From positions 1,364,001 to 1,428,000 of the forward strand of contig NZ_JBGGWB010000001.1 of assembly GCF_041321155.1 (NCBI RefSeq): a stretch of 64,000 bases of DNA. Direction: 5' to 3'. Source of the DNA: Sphingomonas sp. IW22. GTDB taxonomy: Bacteria > Pseudomonadota > Alphaproteobacteria > Sphingomonadales > Sphingomonadaceae. The translations under genes were made by a program, and so were the position numbers. This document shows positions 16,328 to 26,700 of the stretch, in pieces; position 1 is the first letter of the stretch; every line of letters starts with the position of its first letter. Under the pieces are notes generated by a model. That model ran no database searches and had not been told where the DNA came from. It saw nothing but the letters and a program-made list of their open reading frames with translations.

Positions 16328-17216
16328 TTCGATAGACGTCCAGCAGATGCGCCGCGTCGACCGCGGTATAGATTTGGGTGGACGCCAGGCTGGCATGGCC
16401 CAACAGCTCCTGCAACGCGCGCAAATCGGCGCCCCGGCCCAGCAGGTGCGTGGCAAAGCTGTGCCGCAGCGCATGGGGCGTGGTGCGGTCGGACAGACCC
16501 AGCCGCACGCGCGCCGCGCGCACCGACCGGCGGATGATCGCGGGCGACAGGGGACCGCCCTTTGCCCCGCGAAACAGCGGTGCATCCCCCGACAGGTGAT
16601 AGGGGCAGGCGGCGGCATAAGCCTGGATCGCGTCGCGCACGGCGGGCAACAGCGGCACGACCCGCATCTTGGCCCGCTTCCCCGTGACGCGCAGCGTGTC
16701 GCCGACGGGCAGCGCCGCGCCGGTCAGCGCCATCGCCTCTCCAATGCGAAGGCCCGCGCCGTACAGCAGCAGCAGCACTGCCCAGTCGCGCGCGCCGATC
16801 CACGGTTCACGCGCATCCTCTGACACTTCCTCGGCCAGCGCGACCGCTTCGGCGGGGGCAATGGGGCGCGGTACGCCCTTTTTCACGCGCGGGCCGGAAA
16901 CACGCGGCGGCGGCGCCCCGGCAAAGGCCATCAGCGCGCGCACCGCCGACAATTCGCGCGCGGTCGATGCATTACCCAACCCCGTTTCCCGCCGCGCCGC
17001 CAGAAAGGCACGCAGATCGGCCTGGCTCAACCGCGACAGGTCGCCGGCGGCGACGGGGCCTCCCCAGTGCAGGCGCAGAAACGCCAGCAACCGCTCCGCC
17101 GTTGCCTGATAGGCGCGTACCGTATGCGCCGAACGCCGCCGGTCGCGGGCCAGATGCCGGGCAAAGGCGATGGGAAGCGGCGCGTCGGTCACGGACGCGA
17201 CGCTACCCCATGCCAT
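16308..17216 (-). CDS. xerC: XerC-type tyrosine recombinase
   Basis: 302 residues. An N-terminal SAM-like core-binding domain (FARHLARDRRRSAHTVRAY) leads to the catalytic domain with GAGLRIGEAMAL (Arg), the HALRHSFATHLL box (His, Arg), LGHASLASTQIYT (His, then Tyr nucleophile). The length fits XerC, which with XerD resolves chromosome dimers at dif. The context next to bkd genes is common for xerC in sphingomonads as far as I recall and does not suggest a mobile integrase. The start could also be a GTG at 17192 or so; the ATG was chosen for length. Confidence 0.88.
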   Translation of the reverse strand: MAWGSVASVTDAPLPIAFARHLARDRRRSAHTVRAYQATAERLLAFLRLHWGGPVAAGDLSRLSQADLRAFLAARRETGLGNASTARELSAVRALMAFAGAPPPRVSGPRVKKGVPRPIAPAEAVALAEEVSEDAREPWIGARDWAVLLLLYGAGLRIGEAMALTGAALPVGDTLRVTGKRAKMRVVPLLPAVRDAIQAYAAACPYHLSGDAPLFRGAKGGPLSPAIIRRSVRAARVRLGLSDRTTPHALRHSFATHLLGRGADLRALQELLGHASLASTQIYTAVDAAHLLDVYRNAHPRA

Positions 17217-17232
17217 GCGCCACGGGAACCGT

Positions 17233-18519
17233 TCAGTCGGCGAACAGCAGCACCGGTGTTTCCAACAGCTTGCGAACCGCCTGGACATAGCTGGCGGCAT
17301 CCCAACCATCGACGACGCGGTGGTCGCAGCTGATCGACAGGTTCATCAGCTTGGCGCGGCGAATGTCGTCCCCGTCGAATACCGGGCGCTCGACGATCTT
17401 GTTCGGGCCGATGATCGCCACTTCGGGCCGGTTGATGACCGGCGTGGTGGCAATGCCGCCCAGCGGCCCCAGCGACGTGACGGTGATGGTCGATCCGGAC
17501 AGTTCGTCCGACTTCGCCTTGCCGCTGCGCGCGGCATCGGCCAGCCGCGTGATCTCCGCCGCCAGTTGCCAGACATTCTTGTCCTGCGCGTCACGGATGA
17601 CCGGCACCATCAGCCCGGCATCGGTCTGCGTCGCCATGCCCATGTGCACCCGGCCCGAACGCATCACGACGCCCGCTTCGTCGTCATAGCGCGCGTTCAG
17701 CATCGGAAAGTCGGGCAGCGTGCGACAGATCGCCACGATCAGGAACGGCAGCAGCGTCAGCTTGGGCCGGTCGCCGCGATTGGCGTTCAGGTCGCCGCGC
17801 ATCGCCTCAAGCGCGGTTACGTCGATTTCGTCGACATAGGTAAAGTGCGGGATCGCCCGCTTCGACGCGGCCATGTTTTCGGCAATGCGGCGACGCATCC
17901 CGATGACCTTGACCTGCTCGTCATCGCGCGCGCGGCTGGCGTGCGGGGCGTGATAGCCCTGCGCCGCGCCGTAACGCAGGAAGGCGTCCAGATCGGCATG
18001 ACGGACATGCGCCCCTTCATGCCGCACCTGCGACAGGTCGATGCCCAGATCCTTGGCCCGCGCGCGCACGGCGGGAGAGGCGAGCACCTTTGCCTTGTCC
18101 GCAACCGGCGCAGGTACCGGGGCAGACGCAGCAGGCGCCGGGGCGGGCGTTTCGACGGGTGCGGGCGCTTCGGTGGGCGCCACTTCCTCGACGCCGGGAT
18201 TCTCGGCCTCGACCTGTTCCTCGACCACCGGCGCGGTGGGGGCGTCGCCCTGAGCGGGTGCGTCATCGCTCTCCGCACCTTCGGTTTCGATCACCACCAG
18301 CGTCGATCCGATCGGCACCTGATCACCGACTTCGCCCGCCAGTTCGACAACGGTACCCGCAACCGGCGATTCCATTTCGACGGTCGCCTTGTCGGTCATC
18401 ATGTCGGCCAGGCTCTGGTCTTCCTCGACCCGGTCCCCGACCTTGACGTGCCACGCGACGATTTCGGCCTCGGAAATGCCCTCGCCAATGTCGGGCAGGC
18501 GGAACTTGAACAGCGCCAT
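17233..18519 (-). CDS. bkdC: Branched-chain keto-acid dehydrogenase E2 (lipoamide acyltransferase)
   Basis: 428 residues. One lipoyl domain (residues 1-80) has the lipoylated Lys44 in MTDKATVEM. An acidic, Ala/Pro-rich linker covers 85-145, then a peripheral-subunit-binding domain (SPAVRARAKDLGIDLSQV) and a catalytic domain ending with SCDHRVVDGWDAA, catalytic His400. This E2 transfers the branched acyl group to CoA and forms the core of the complex. It starts 4 bases after the E1 beta stop. No E3 gene is in the cluster, so a shared lipoamide dehydrogenase is expected. Confidence 0.94.
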   Translation of the reverse strand: MALFKFRLPDIGEGISEAEIVAWHVKVGDRVEEDQSLADMMTDKATVEMESPVAGTVVELAGEVGDQVPIGSTLVVIETEGAESDDAPAQGDAPTAPVVEEQVEAENPGVEEVAPTEAPAPVETPAPAPAASAPVPAPVADKAKVLASPAVRARAKDLGIDLSQVRHEGAHVRHADLDAFLRYGAAQGYHAPHASRARDDEQVKVIGMRRRIAENMAASKRAIPHFTYVDEIDVTALEAMRGDLNANRGDRPKLTLLPFLIVAICRTLPDFPMLNARYDDEAGVVMRSGRVHMGMATQTDAGLMVPVIRDAQDKNVWQLAAEITRLADAARSGKAKSDELSGSTITVTSLGPLGGIATTPVINRPEVAIIGPNKIVERPVFDGDDIRRAKLMNLSISCDHRVVDGWDAASYVQAVRKLLETPVLLFAD

Positions 18520-18523
18520 GGGG

Positions 18524-19567
18524 TCAGTCCTTCATGATCTTTTTCAGCGCCTGTCCGATCCGCACCGGGCCGGGGAAATAGGCCCATTCAAGACTGTGCG
18601 GATAAGGCGTGTCGAACCCGGTCACGCGCTCGACCGGGGCTTCGAGATGGTGAAAACAGCGTTCGGTGACGAGCGCCGACAATTCCGCGCCGAAACCGGC
18701 GGTGCGCGTCGCTTCGTGGATGATCATGCAGCGGCCGGTCTTTTTTACCGACGCCTCGATCGCCTCGATGTCCAGCGGGACCAGCGTGCGGAGGTCGAGG
18801 ATTTCGGCATCGACGCCCGCATCCTCCACCACCGCCTGCGCCACATGCACCATCGTGCCATAAGCCAGGATGGTCAGGTCGCCGCCTTCGCGCACGCACG
18901 CCGCCTTGCCCAAGGGAATGCGGTAATAGCCGGTCGGCACCGCGCCGCCGGGATGCGCGGACCAGTTCTTGGCCGGGCGGTCCCAATTGCCGTCGAACGG
19001 ACCGTTATAGATGCGCTTGGGTTCGAAAAAGAGGACGGGATCGTTATCCTCGATCGCGGCGATCAACAGCCCCTTGGCGTCATAGGGGGTGGCCGGGATG
19101 ACGGTCTTCATGCCCGATACGTGGGTAAAGATGCCCTCCGGCGACTGGCTGTGCGTCTGCCCGCCGAAAATGCCGCCGCCAAAGGGAGAGCGCACCGTGA
19201 TCGGCGCGGTAAATTCCCCACCGGAACGATAGCGCAGCCGTGCCGCTTCCGACACCAGCTGGTCCAGCGCCGGATAGATATAATCGGCGAACTGGATCTC
19301 CGGCACCGGGCGCAGGCCGTAAGCGCCCATGCCGATCGCTACGCCGATGATCCCGCATTCGGTGATCGGCGTGTCGAACACGCGGGTCTTGCCATATTTG
19401 GTCTGCAAACCGGCGGTGGCGCGGAAAACGCCGCCGAAATAGCCGACATCCTCGCCCATCACCACGACGCTGGAATCGCGGGCCATCATCACGTCCATGG
19501 CGGAATTGATCGCCTGGATCATGTTCATGCGGCTGGTTTCGCCCGCCGCATCGCCTTCGTCGTGCAT
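18524..19567 (-). CDS. bkdB: Branched-chain keto-acid dehydrogenase E1 beta
   Basis: 347 residues from ATG 19567, 5 bases after the E1 alpha stop; an ATG slightly upstream inside the previous gene is possible. Typical transketolase-like motifs are VVVMGEDVGYFGGVF, RVFDTPITECGIIGVAIGMG, FADYIYPALDQLVSEAA and RSPFGGGIFGG. With E1 alpha it forms the thiamine-diphosphate enzyme that decarboxylates the keto acids of valine, leucine and isoleucine. The sequence resembles the BCKDH group more than pyruvate dehydrogenase beta, and the neighbouring valine genes agree. Confidence 0.94.
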   Translation of the reverse strand: MHDEGDAAGETSRMNMIQAINSAMDVMMARDSSVVVMGEDVGYFGGVFRATAGLQTKYGKTRVFDTPITECGIIGVAIGMGAYGLRPVPEIQFADYIYPALDQLVSEAARLRYRSGGEFTAPITVRSPFGGGIFGGQTHSQSPEGIFTHVSGMKTVIPATPYDAKGLLIAAIEDNDPVLFFEPKRIYNGPFDGNWDRPAKNWSAHPGGAVPTGYYRIPLGKAACVREGGDLTILAYGTMVHVAQAVVEDAGVDAEILDLRTLVPLDIEAIEASVKKTGRCMIIHEATRTAGFGAELSALVTERCFHHLEAPVERVTGFDTPYPHSLEWAYFPGPVRIGQALKKIMKD

Positions 19568-19572
19568 CTCGC

Positions 19573-20856
19573 TCACTTGCGCGCCCATGGCCGTCCGCTC
19601 GCTTCTTCCTCGGCCAGCATCTGGGCCTGTTGTTCCTTGAGGTGCCAGGGCATTTCCTCGAACACGCCGTCGAACAGCGTGTCGAGCGGCTGGTGCAGGC
19701 CGTGGCCAAGGATGCCGTTCGCCTCGGCTTCCTTCTGCGCCTTCTTCACCGTTTCGGCGAGTTCCAGATCCTGCGCGGCATGGGCGTCTTCGTCCCATTC
19801 GCCCAGCGCGATCAGGTGGTCGCGCAACCGGCGGATCGGGTCGCCCAACGGCCATTCGGTCGCCTCTTCGGCAGAGCGATAGGCGGTGGGATCGTCGCTG
19901 GTCGAATGCCCCTCGGCGCGATAGGTGAAATGTTCGATCAGCGTCGGCCCGGCATTGGTGCGCGCGCGCTCCGCCGCCCATTCGGTCGCGGCATAGACCG
20001 CCAGCGGATCGTTGCCGTCGACACGCAACCCGGCAATGCCATAGCCCAGCGCGCGCGCGGCGAACGTCGTCGCCTCGGCACCCGCAAAGCCTGAAAAGCT
20101 CGAAATCGCCCATTGGTTGTTGACGACGTTCAGGATGACCGGCGCGCGATAGACGGTGGCAAAGGTCAGCGCGGAGTGGAAATCGCCCTCCGCCGTCGAC
20201 CCTTCGCCGCACCAGGTCGCGGCGATACGGCTGTCGCCCTTGGCCGCGCTCGCCATCGCCCAGCCTACGGCCTGGGGATATTGCGTCGTCAGGTTGCCGG
20301 AGATCGAGAAGAAACCATGATCCTTCGCCGAATACATGATCGGCAGCTGCTTGCCCTGCAGCTTGTCACCCCGGTTGGAGTAGATCTGGTTCATCATCTC
20401 GACCAGGCTGTAGCCGCGCGTGATGAGGATGCCCTGCTGGCGATAGCTGGGGAAACACATGTCGTCGCGCTGCATCGCCATGGTGGCGGCAACCGACACG
20501 GCTTCTTCGCCGGTGCACTTCATATAGAAGCTGGTCTTGCCCTGACGCTGGGCACGGAACATGCGTTCGTCGAACGCGCGCACCAGCGCCATCTTGCGCA
20601 GCATCAGGCGCAGCATATCGGGCGACAGGCGCGGCGCCCATGGCCCGACGGCCTGCCCCTGATCGTCCAGCACGCGCACCAGACCATAGGCCAGTTCGTG
20701 AAAGCTGTCGGGCGCGTCGCCCGGTTCGGGACGGCGCGCGGCACCGGCAGGCGGCACGTCGATATGGCTGTAATCAACCTTGTCGCCGGGCCGGAATCGC
20801 GGTTCGGGCACATGCAGCGACAGGGGCGGGCGATTGGCGGGTGGAACGCCTGTCAA
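19573..20856 (-). CDS. bkdA: Branched-chain keto-acid dehydrogenase E1 alpha
   Basis: 427 residues from a TTG codon. The TTG is supported by GGAGAG six bases upstream, while the nearby ATG is out of frame and stops at once. The chain has the N-terminal extension typical of bacterial BCKDH alpha, then FYMKCTGEEAVSVAAT, FPSYRQQGILITRGY, and the thiamine-diphosphate motif GEGSTAEGDFHSAL...NNQWAIS around residues 215-250. The serine-containing loop YRAEGHSTSDDPTAYR is the usual phosphorylation-loop region. It heads the twelve-gene minus-strand array. Confidence 0.94.
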   Translation of the reverse strand: MTGVPPANRPPLSLHVPEPRFRPGDKVDYSHIDVPPAGAARRPEPGDAPDSFHELAYGLVRVLDDQGQAVGPWAPRLSPDMLRLMLRKMALVRAFDERMFRAQRQGKTSFYMKCTGEEAVSVAATMAMQRDDMCFPSYRQQGILITRGYSLVEMMNQIYSNRGDKLQGKQLPIMYSAKDHGFFSISGNLTTQYPQAVGWAMASAAKGDSRIAATWCGEGSTAEGDFHSALTFATVYRAPVILNVVNNQWAISSFSGFAGAEATTFAARALGYGIAGLRVDGNDPLAVYAATEWAAERARTNAGPTLIEHFTYRAEGHSTSDDPTAYRSAEEATEWPLGDPIRRLRDHLIALGEWDEDAHAAQDLELAETVKKAQKEAEANGILGHGLHQPLDTLFDGVFEEMPWHLKEQQAQMLAEEEASGRPWARK

Positions 20857-21006
20857 ACCATGCTCTCCAAGGATGCCGGCGTCGTTCGACGGCGCGGGCG
20901 GATCATCATTGGCGCGTTATTATAAAATTACAACGCACTTGGCGAGAGGCAAAGTCACATCTGAAACCAACGCTTCGCGAAAGCCGGTTGACTCATTCAC
21001 GGATTG

Positions 21007-21021
21007 GAACAGAATAGGAAC
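21007..21021 (+). promoter_or_regulatory. LexA box (GAAC-N7-GAAC)
   Basis: GAACAGAATAGGAAC is the reverse complement form of the alphaproteobacterial LexA target GTTC-N7-GTTC. It ends 22 bases before the imuA start, and a GTTC follows at 21027-21030. The site should place imuA-imuB-dnaE2 under SOS control. Confidence 0.88.
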
Positions 21022-21043
21022 ATTCTGGTTCAATCGAGTCGTC

Positions 21044-21784
21044 ATGTCCGCCACCCTAGCCGAACTCCGCGCGACGCTGAATGCGATCGAAGGCAACGGC
21101 TTTCGCCGTCGTCCCGCCCTGCCCTTCGGCATCGGGGCGGTCGACACGCGACTGGCGGGGGACGGGTTGCGACTCGACGCGCTGCATGAAATCGCGGGCG
21201 AAAGCGCCGACCTGGCCGACGATGCCGCCGCCACCCTGTTTCTAAGCGGTATTGCCGCGCGGGCATGGGGCACCGTGTTGTGGGTGGTGCGCCGCCGCGA
21301 CCTGTTCGCGCCGGGGCTGGCGCAAGTCGGCCTAGCCCCCGAACGCGTCCTTTATGCCGAAGCCGCCGACGATGCCGAAGCGCTGGCGCTGATGGAAGAA
21401 GGGCTGCGCCACCGCGGGCTGGGCGCGGTGGTGGGGGAGGTCAAGCGCGTCGGCTTGCCCGCCACGCGCCGCCTGCAACTGGCGGCGGAGGGCGGGCGGA
21501 CGATCGCCCTGATGCTCAAGCGGCATGGGCGGCCGGGGGCCGATCCGCTGGGTGCGCCATCGGCGGCGGTGACGCGCTGGCGCATTGGTTGCGCACCATC
21601 GACGCCGCTGTCGGTGCCGGGGGTTGGCCGCGCACGCTGGCGCGTGGCGCTGGTGCGTCAGCGGGGCGGGGAAACGGGGGAATGGTTATTGGAGGGATGC
21701 GATGCGACGGGTCGCTGCGCTCTGCCTGCCCGACTGGTCGATCGACCGGCTGCGGCGGGCGGGCGCGATCGCCGCGCGGCCTGA
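21044..21784 (+). CDS. imuA: ImuA, RecA-like accessory protein of the mutasome
   Basis: 246 residues from ATG 21044, just downstream of the LexA box. The chain has a degenerate RecA/SulA-like fold: LPFGIGAVDTRLAGDGL near residue 24, LHEIAGESADLADDAAATLF, and VLWVVRRRDLFAPGLAQVGL, without a good Walker A lysine. ImuA helps ImuB and DnaE2 in error-prone bypass of DNA damage. The 3' end overlaps imuB by 83 bases in another frame, an unusually long overlap that should couple translation. Confidence 0.9.
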   Translation: MSATLAELRATLNAIEGNGFRRRPALPFGIGAVDTRLAGDGLRLDALHEIAGESADLADDAAATLFLSGIAARAWGTVLWVVRRRDLFAPGLAQVGLAPERVLYAEAADDAEALALMEEGLRHRGLGAVVGEVKRVGLPATRRLQLAAEGGRTIALMLKRHGRPGADPLGAPSAAVTRWRIGCAPSTPLSVPGVGRARWRVALVRQRGGETGEWLLEGCDATGRCALPARLVDRPAAAGGRDRRAA

Positions 21785-23759
21785 ACGCGCGGACGCTCCC
21801 TCAACCGATGCGCTGGCGGCGATGGTCGCGGACGAGCAGGCAAACGAATGTTCGGTGCCGAACACCCCCGGCTGGCGCCCCGGCGCGCGCTGGGCACGGG
21901 CAGAGCTCGATGCCGCGATTCAGGCGCTGCCGCTGCATCAGCGCCCACCCATGCGCGAACTGGGCCGCCGCAGCGAAGCCGCCGAGCACCCCTTTCGCGC
22001 GCTGCGCCCCGATGAGGCGCGCGGCGCAGTGCCCTTTGCCCGCGACAAACAGGTGCCGTCCCCCGAACCGCGCCCGGCACCCCCCGCCCCCGCGCCGCTA
22101 CCGCAGGAGGGTGAGGCGCCGGTGGTCACCAGCCTGCGCGAGGGCAATCGCCTGGTCATCCATGCCGCCTGTCCCATCGCCCGCGCGCTGGGCCTTCGCC
22201 GCGGCATGGCGGTGACGGGCGCGCGAGCCATCGCGCCGGGGCTGGTGGTGCATCCCGCCGACCCGTCGGGCGATGCACGCGGCCTGCGACGGCTGGCTGT
22301 GGCGCTGGCCCGCAAATGGAGTCCCAGTGTCGCCATCGGTGGGGAGGATCTGATCTTCATCGACCTGAGCGGCGTCGCGCATCTGTTCGGCGGCGAAGCG
22401 GCGATGGCGGCGCGCATCGTCGCGGTGCTGACGCGCGCAGGACATGATGCGCGCATCGCCGTCGCGGGCACGCCCGGCGCGGCCGCGGCGCTGGTACGCC
22501 ATGCCCTGCCGCCGGCCCCTGCGGCCACGCGAATGCCCGCACCGCGCCATGCCGGGTTGCGACAGGCGGCCGATTTTCGCATCCGCCACCCCCGCGACGA
22601 CGGCAATCCCTATGCCCCGCGCCTAGGGGAGCCACCCCGCCCCGGCATCCGCGCCCCGGCCCCGCTGCTGGTCTGCCCCATCGGGGCAGAGCGCGAATGG
22701 CTGGCGCCGCTGCCGGTCGCGGCGTTGCGGCTGGACGGCGCCGACATTGAATTGATGCGCCGCTTCGGGATCGAGCGGATCGGCCAGCTCGAATCGCTGC
22801 CGCGCGCCCCGCTGGCCCGGCGCTTTTCCCGCGCGCTGGAGCGGCTGGATCAGGCAATGGGGCGCTTGCCCGAACCGCTGGACCCCGTCGTCCCGCGCGA
22901 CGCCATCGCCTGTCGAATCGATTTTGCCGAACCCATCGCCACGGCAGAGGGGATTGCCCATTGGCTGGGCCGCCTGGTGCCGCAGATGACCGGCGAGCTG
23001 GCCGACGCCGGGCTGGGCGCGCGCGTGGTCGATCTGGTCGCCGACCGCGTCGATCATGTGCCGCAGCATTTGCGGATCGGGCTGGCCCGCGCCAGCCGCG
23101 ATCCCGCGCATCTCCTGCGCCTGATCGCGCGGCGGATCGAGACGATCGAGCCGGGCCACGGCATCGACGCGATGACGCTGCACGTCCGCCGCGCCGAACC
23201 GCTGGCCCCCGCCCCCGTTGACGAGCGGCTGGATGCACAGGCCGCGCCCGATCTGGCCCCGCTGGTCGACGCCATCGCCAATCGCATCGGTGCGGGGCGG
23301 ATGTGGCGCGCGCGCACGATCGAAAGCGACGTGCCCGAACGCTCGGTCGGCGTCGCGCCGCCGCTGGCCGATGATGCACCCCCCGCCCCCCGGTTGCGCG
23401 ACGACGATGTCCGCCGACTGGCACCCGATGCCGCGCCGCCCGCCTGGCACCCGGCCTGGCCGCGCCCCACCCGGCTGCTCAAACGGCCCGAACGGCTGGA
23501 CCATGTCGTCGCCGAACTGCCCGACCGGCCGCCCGTGCGCTTTACCTGGCGCGGGGTCAGCCACCGGGTGGTGCGCGCCGACGGACCAGAGCGTATCCAT
23601 GGCGAATGGTGGCGCCGGCTGGGCGAAGCGCACGGCGTGCGCGACTATTTCCGGGTCGAGGACGAGGATGGCCGCCGTTACTGGCTGTATCGCCGGGGGG
23701 ACGGCGTGCGCGGCGTGTCGGGCGATCTCAGCTGGTGGCTGCACGGCCTGTTCGGGTGA
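21702..23759 (+). CDS. imuB: ImuB, inactive Y-family polymerase-like protein
   Basis: 685 residues; ATG 21702 follows GGAGGG. It starts LCLPDWSIDRL, where active Y-family polymerases have DxDxFFA, so the first catalytic acid is altered, as expected of ImuB. Further polymerase-like parts are VALARKWSPSVAIGGEDLIF, IDLSGVAHLFGGE, and GRLPEPLDPVVPRDAI. ImuB carries no synthesis activity; it bridges the beta clamp, ImuA and DnaE2. Residues 40-150 include a long Pro/Ala-rich insert (PSPEPRPAPPAPAPLPQEG). The gene ends 3 bases before dnaE2. Confidence 0.92.
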   Translation: MRRVAALCLPDWSIDRLRRAGAIAARPERADAPSTDALAAMVADEQANECSVPNTPGWRPGARWARAELDAAIQALPLHQRPPMRELGRRSEAAEHPFRALRPDEARGAVPFARDKQVPSPEPRPAPPAPAPLPQEGEAPVVTSLREGNRLVIHAACPIARALGLRRGMAVTGARAIAPGLVVHPADPSGDARGLRRLAVALARKWSPSVAIGGEDLIFIDLSGVAHLFGGEAAMAARIVAVLTRAGHDARIAVAGTPGAAAALVRHALPPAPAATRMPAPRHAGLRQAADFRIRHPRDDGNPYAPRLGEPPRPGIRAPAPLLVCPIGAEREWLAPLPVAALRLDGADIELMRRFGIERIGQLESLPRAPLARRFSRALERLDQAMGRLPEPLDPVVPRDAIACRIDFAEPIATAEGIAHWLGRLVPQMTGELADAGLGARVVDLVADRVDHVPQHLRIGLARASRDPAHLLRLIARRIETIEPGHGIDAMTLHVRRAEPLAPAPVDERLDAQAAPDLAPLVDAIANRIGAGRMWRARTIESDVPERSVGVAPPLADDAPPAPRLRDDDVRRLAPDAAPPAWHPAWPRPTRLLKRPERLDHVVAELPDRPPVRFTWRGVSHRVVRADGPERIHGEWWRRLGEAHGVRDYFRVEDEDGRRYWLYRRGDGVRGVSGDLSWWLHGLFG

Positions 23760-23762
23760 GCC

Positions 23763-26700
23763 ATGGCCGAATATGTCGAGCTTCAGGTCGCGACCCATTT
23801 CTCCTTCCTGCGCGGCGCGTCGTCGGCGGAGGAGCTGTTTTCGACCGCATCCGAAATGGGCCACACGGCGCTGGGCATTACCGATCGCAATTCGGTGGCG
23901 GGCATCGTCCGATCGCTGGTTGCGGCGGAACAGGTAACGGCACAGGCGCGACCGATCCGCATGATTGCCGGGTGCCGCCTCGATCTGGTCGACGGGCGTG
24001 TGCTGCTGGTGTGGCCGCGCGACCGGGCGGCGTGGAGCCGGCTGACGCGGCTGTTGACGTTGGGCAAGGCGCGCGCCAATCCGCAGCGCGGCGAAAAGGG
24101 GCAGTGTTTCCTGCATTGGGAGGATGTTGCCGCTCATGCCCCCGGCCTGATCGGCGCGCTGGTGCCGCGCATGGCCGCGTTCGAGGATGAGGCGGGCATG
24201 CGCTGGATGGCCGACATCTTCGCCGGCGATGGCCATGTCGCGCTCAACTGGCACCGGCGACCCGACGATGCGCGGCGGCTGCACGCACTGGCCGATGCCG
24301 CGCGCCGCCACGGCCTGACTCCGCTGGCGACGGGCGATGTGCGCTATCACCACCCCGACCGCCGGATGCTGCACGATGTCGTCACCGCGATACGCGAAAA
24401 GACGACCATCGACGCGCTGGGCACGCGCCGGGCGCGCACCGGCGACGGCCATCTGGTGCCGCCCGCCGACATGGCGCGGCGCTTTGCCGACCTGCCGGAA
24501 GCCCTCACCGCAACCCTCGCCATTGCGGAGGCCTGCACCTTTTCCCCCCGCGAATTGAGCCATCAATATCCCGACGAAATCGTCATGTCGGGCCGCTCAC
24601 CCCAGGATGCACTGGCGTTGATGGCCCGGCGCGCGCTGGCCGAGCGGTTCGCCGGCAACCCGCCGGACGCCTATTCCACGCTGCTCGAACATGAGCTGCG
24701 GCTGGTCGAGCGCATGGGCTATGCCCGCTATTTCCTGACCGTCCATTCGATCGTCCAGTTCGCGCGCAGCCAGGACATTTTGTGCCAGGGGCGCGGATCG
24801 GCGGCCAATTCGGTGATCTGCTTCGTGCTGGGCATCACCTCGATCGACCCGGTCCGCCACAAGCTGTTGTTCGAGCGCTTCATTTCGGAGGACCGGGCAG
24901 AGCCGCCCGACATCGACGTCGATTTCGAACATGAACGGCGTGAGGAAGTGATCCAGTGGATCTATGAAACCTATGGCCACGACCATGCCGCGCTGACCGC
25001 CGTGGTCAGCCGGTTTCGTGCGCGCGGCGCGGTGCGCGAGGTCGGCAAGGCGCTGGGCCTGCCAGAGGATCTGACCGGCGCGCTGGCGGGACAGGTTTGG
25101 GGCTGGTCGGCCGAAGGAGTCGGGGAACGGCATGTGTCCGCGCTCAACCTCGACATGACCGACCCGCGCCTTGCGCTGACGCTGGAATTGTCGCGCGAAC
25201 TGATCGGCACGCCGCGCCATTTGTCGCAGCATCCCGGCGGCTTCGTGCTGACGCGCGACCGGCTGGACGATCTGGTCCCCATCGAACCCGCCGCCATGAT
25301 CGACCGCCGCGTCGTCGAATGGGAAAAGGAGGATATCGAGGAACTGGGCTTCATGAAGGTCGATATTCTGGGGTTGGGGATGCTGGGCTGCATGCGTCGC
25401 GCCTTCGACCTGCTGGCCGAGCATAAGGATATTGCCCTGTCGCTCGCCGCCCCGGTCCTGCAGGGCGACGACCCTGCCACGTTCGAGATGATCCGCCGCG
25501 CCGACACGCTGGGCGTGTTCCAGATCGAAAGCCGCGCGCAGATGGCGATGCTGCCGCGCATGAAGCCGGTCAATTTCTATGACATCGCCATTCAGGTCGC
25601 GATCGTGCGCCCCGGTCCCATTCAAGGCGACATGGTCCACCCCTATCTGAAGCGCCGCGAAATGCTGCGCCGCGACCCGAACGCCGTCATCGAATACCCC
25701 AGCGAGGCGCTGCGCGACGTGCTGGAAAAGACGCTGGGCGTGCCGCTGTTCCAGGAACAGGCGATGCAGGTGGCGATCAAGGGCGCGGGCTTTACCGCCA
25801 GCCAGGCCGACCGCCTGCGCCGCGCCATGGCGACGTTCAAGTTCACCGGCGGCGTGGGCGAGTTTCGCGACAAGCTGATCGCCGGCATGATGGGCAACGG
25901 CATCACGCTGGATTTTGCCGAGCGGCTGGTGAAGCAGATCGAGGGGTTCGGCAGCTATGGCTTTCCCGAAAGCCATGCGGCGTCCTTTGCCAAGATCGCC
26001 TATGCCTCTTCATGGATGAAATGCCATCATCCCGACATCTTCTGTGCCGCGCTGCTGAACGCGCAGCCGATGGGTTTCTATGCCCCGGCCCAAATCGTGC
26101 GCGACGCGCGCGAACATGGGGTGGAGGTGCACCCCGTGTGCATCAACGACAGCCGCTGGGACACGCGGATCGTGGGGAGGGGCGCGGGGCAGTTGCCGCT
26201 TCGGCTGGGTCTGCGCGTGGTGGCCGGGCTGTCGAACGAACATGGCGCGGCGATCGTCGCGGCGCGGGCGGACCGGCCCTTTTCGGGCGTGGAGGATGCG
26301 TGGCGACGGTCGGGCGTACCGCTGGCCGCGCTGGAGCGGATCGCGCGGGCCGACGGGTTCCACGCGCTCGGCCTCGACCGGCGGCAGGCGCTGTGGACGA
26401 TTCGCGGCCTGGGTGCGGCGCCGCTGCCGCTGTTCGCCGCCGCCGATGCGCGCGAAGGCGGCGTGGTGCCCGAACTGGCCGAACCGGCGGTCGCGCTCGA
26501 TCCACTGACGGCGGGGCGCGAAGTGGTGGAGGATTACCGCGCGACGCAATTGTCGCTGCGCGCGCACCCGCTGTCCTTCCTGCGCGACGAACTGACGCGG
26601 CGGCGGATGGTGCGTGCGGGCGACCTTCGTCGCATGAAGGACGGCACCCGGCTGGAGCTGGCGGGCATCGTGCTGGTCCGGCAAAAGCCCGGCAGCGCTA

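Noticed and set aside
16308..17216. xerC-like gene as the integrase of a mobile element
   Set aside because: Length and motifs match housekeeping XerC, it overlaps fdhD, and there are no attachment repeats, tRNA or cargo genes around it.
22623..24566. 647-codon open frame on the minus strand opposite imuB and dnaE2
   Set aside because: The translation is low-complexity Arg/Gly/Ala/His-rich, while both sense genes are certain. No ribosome site or motif.
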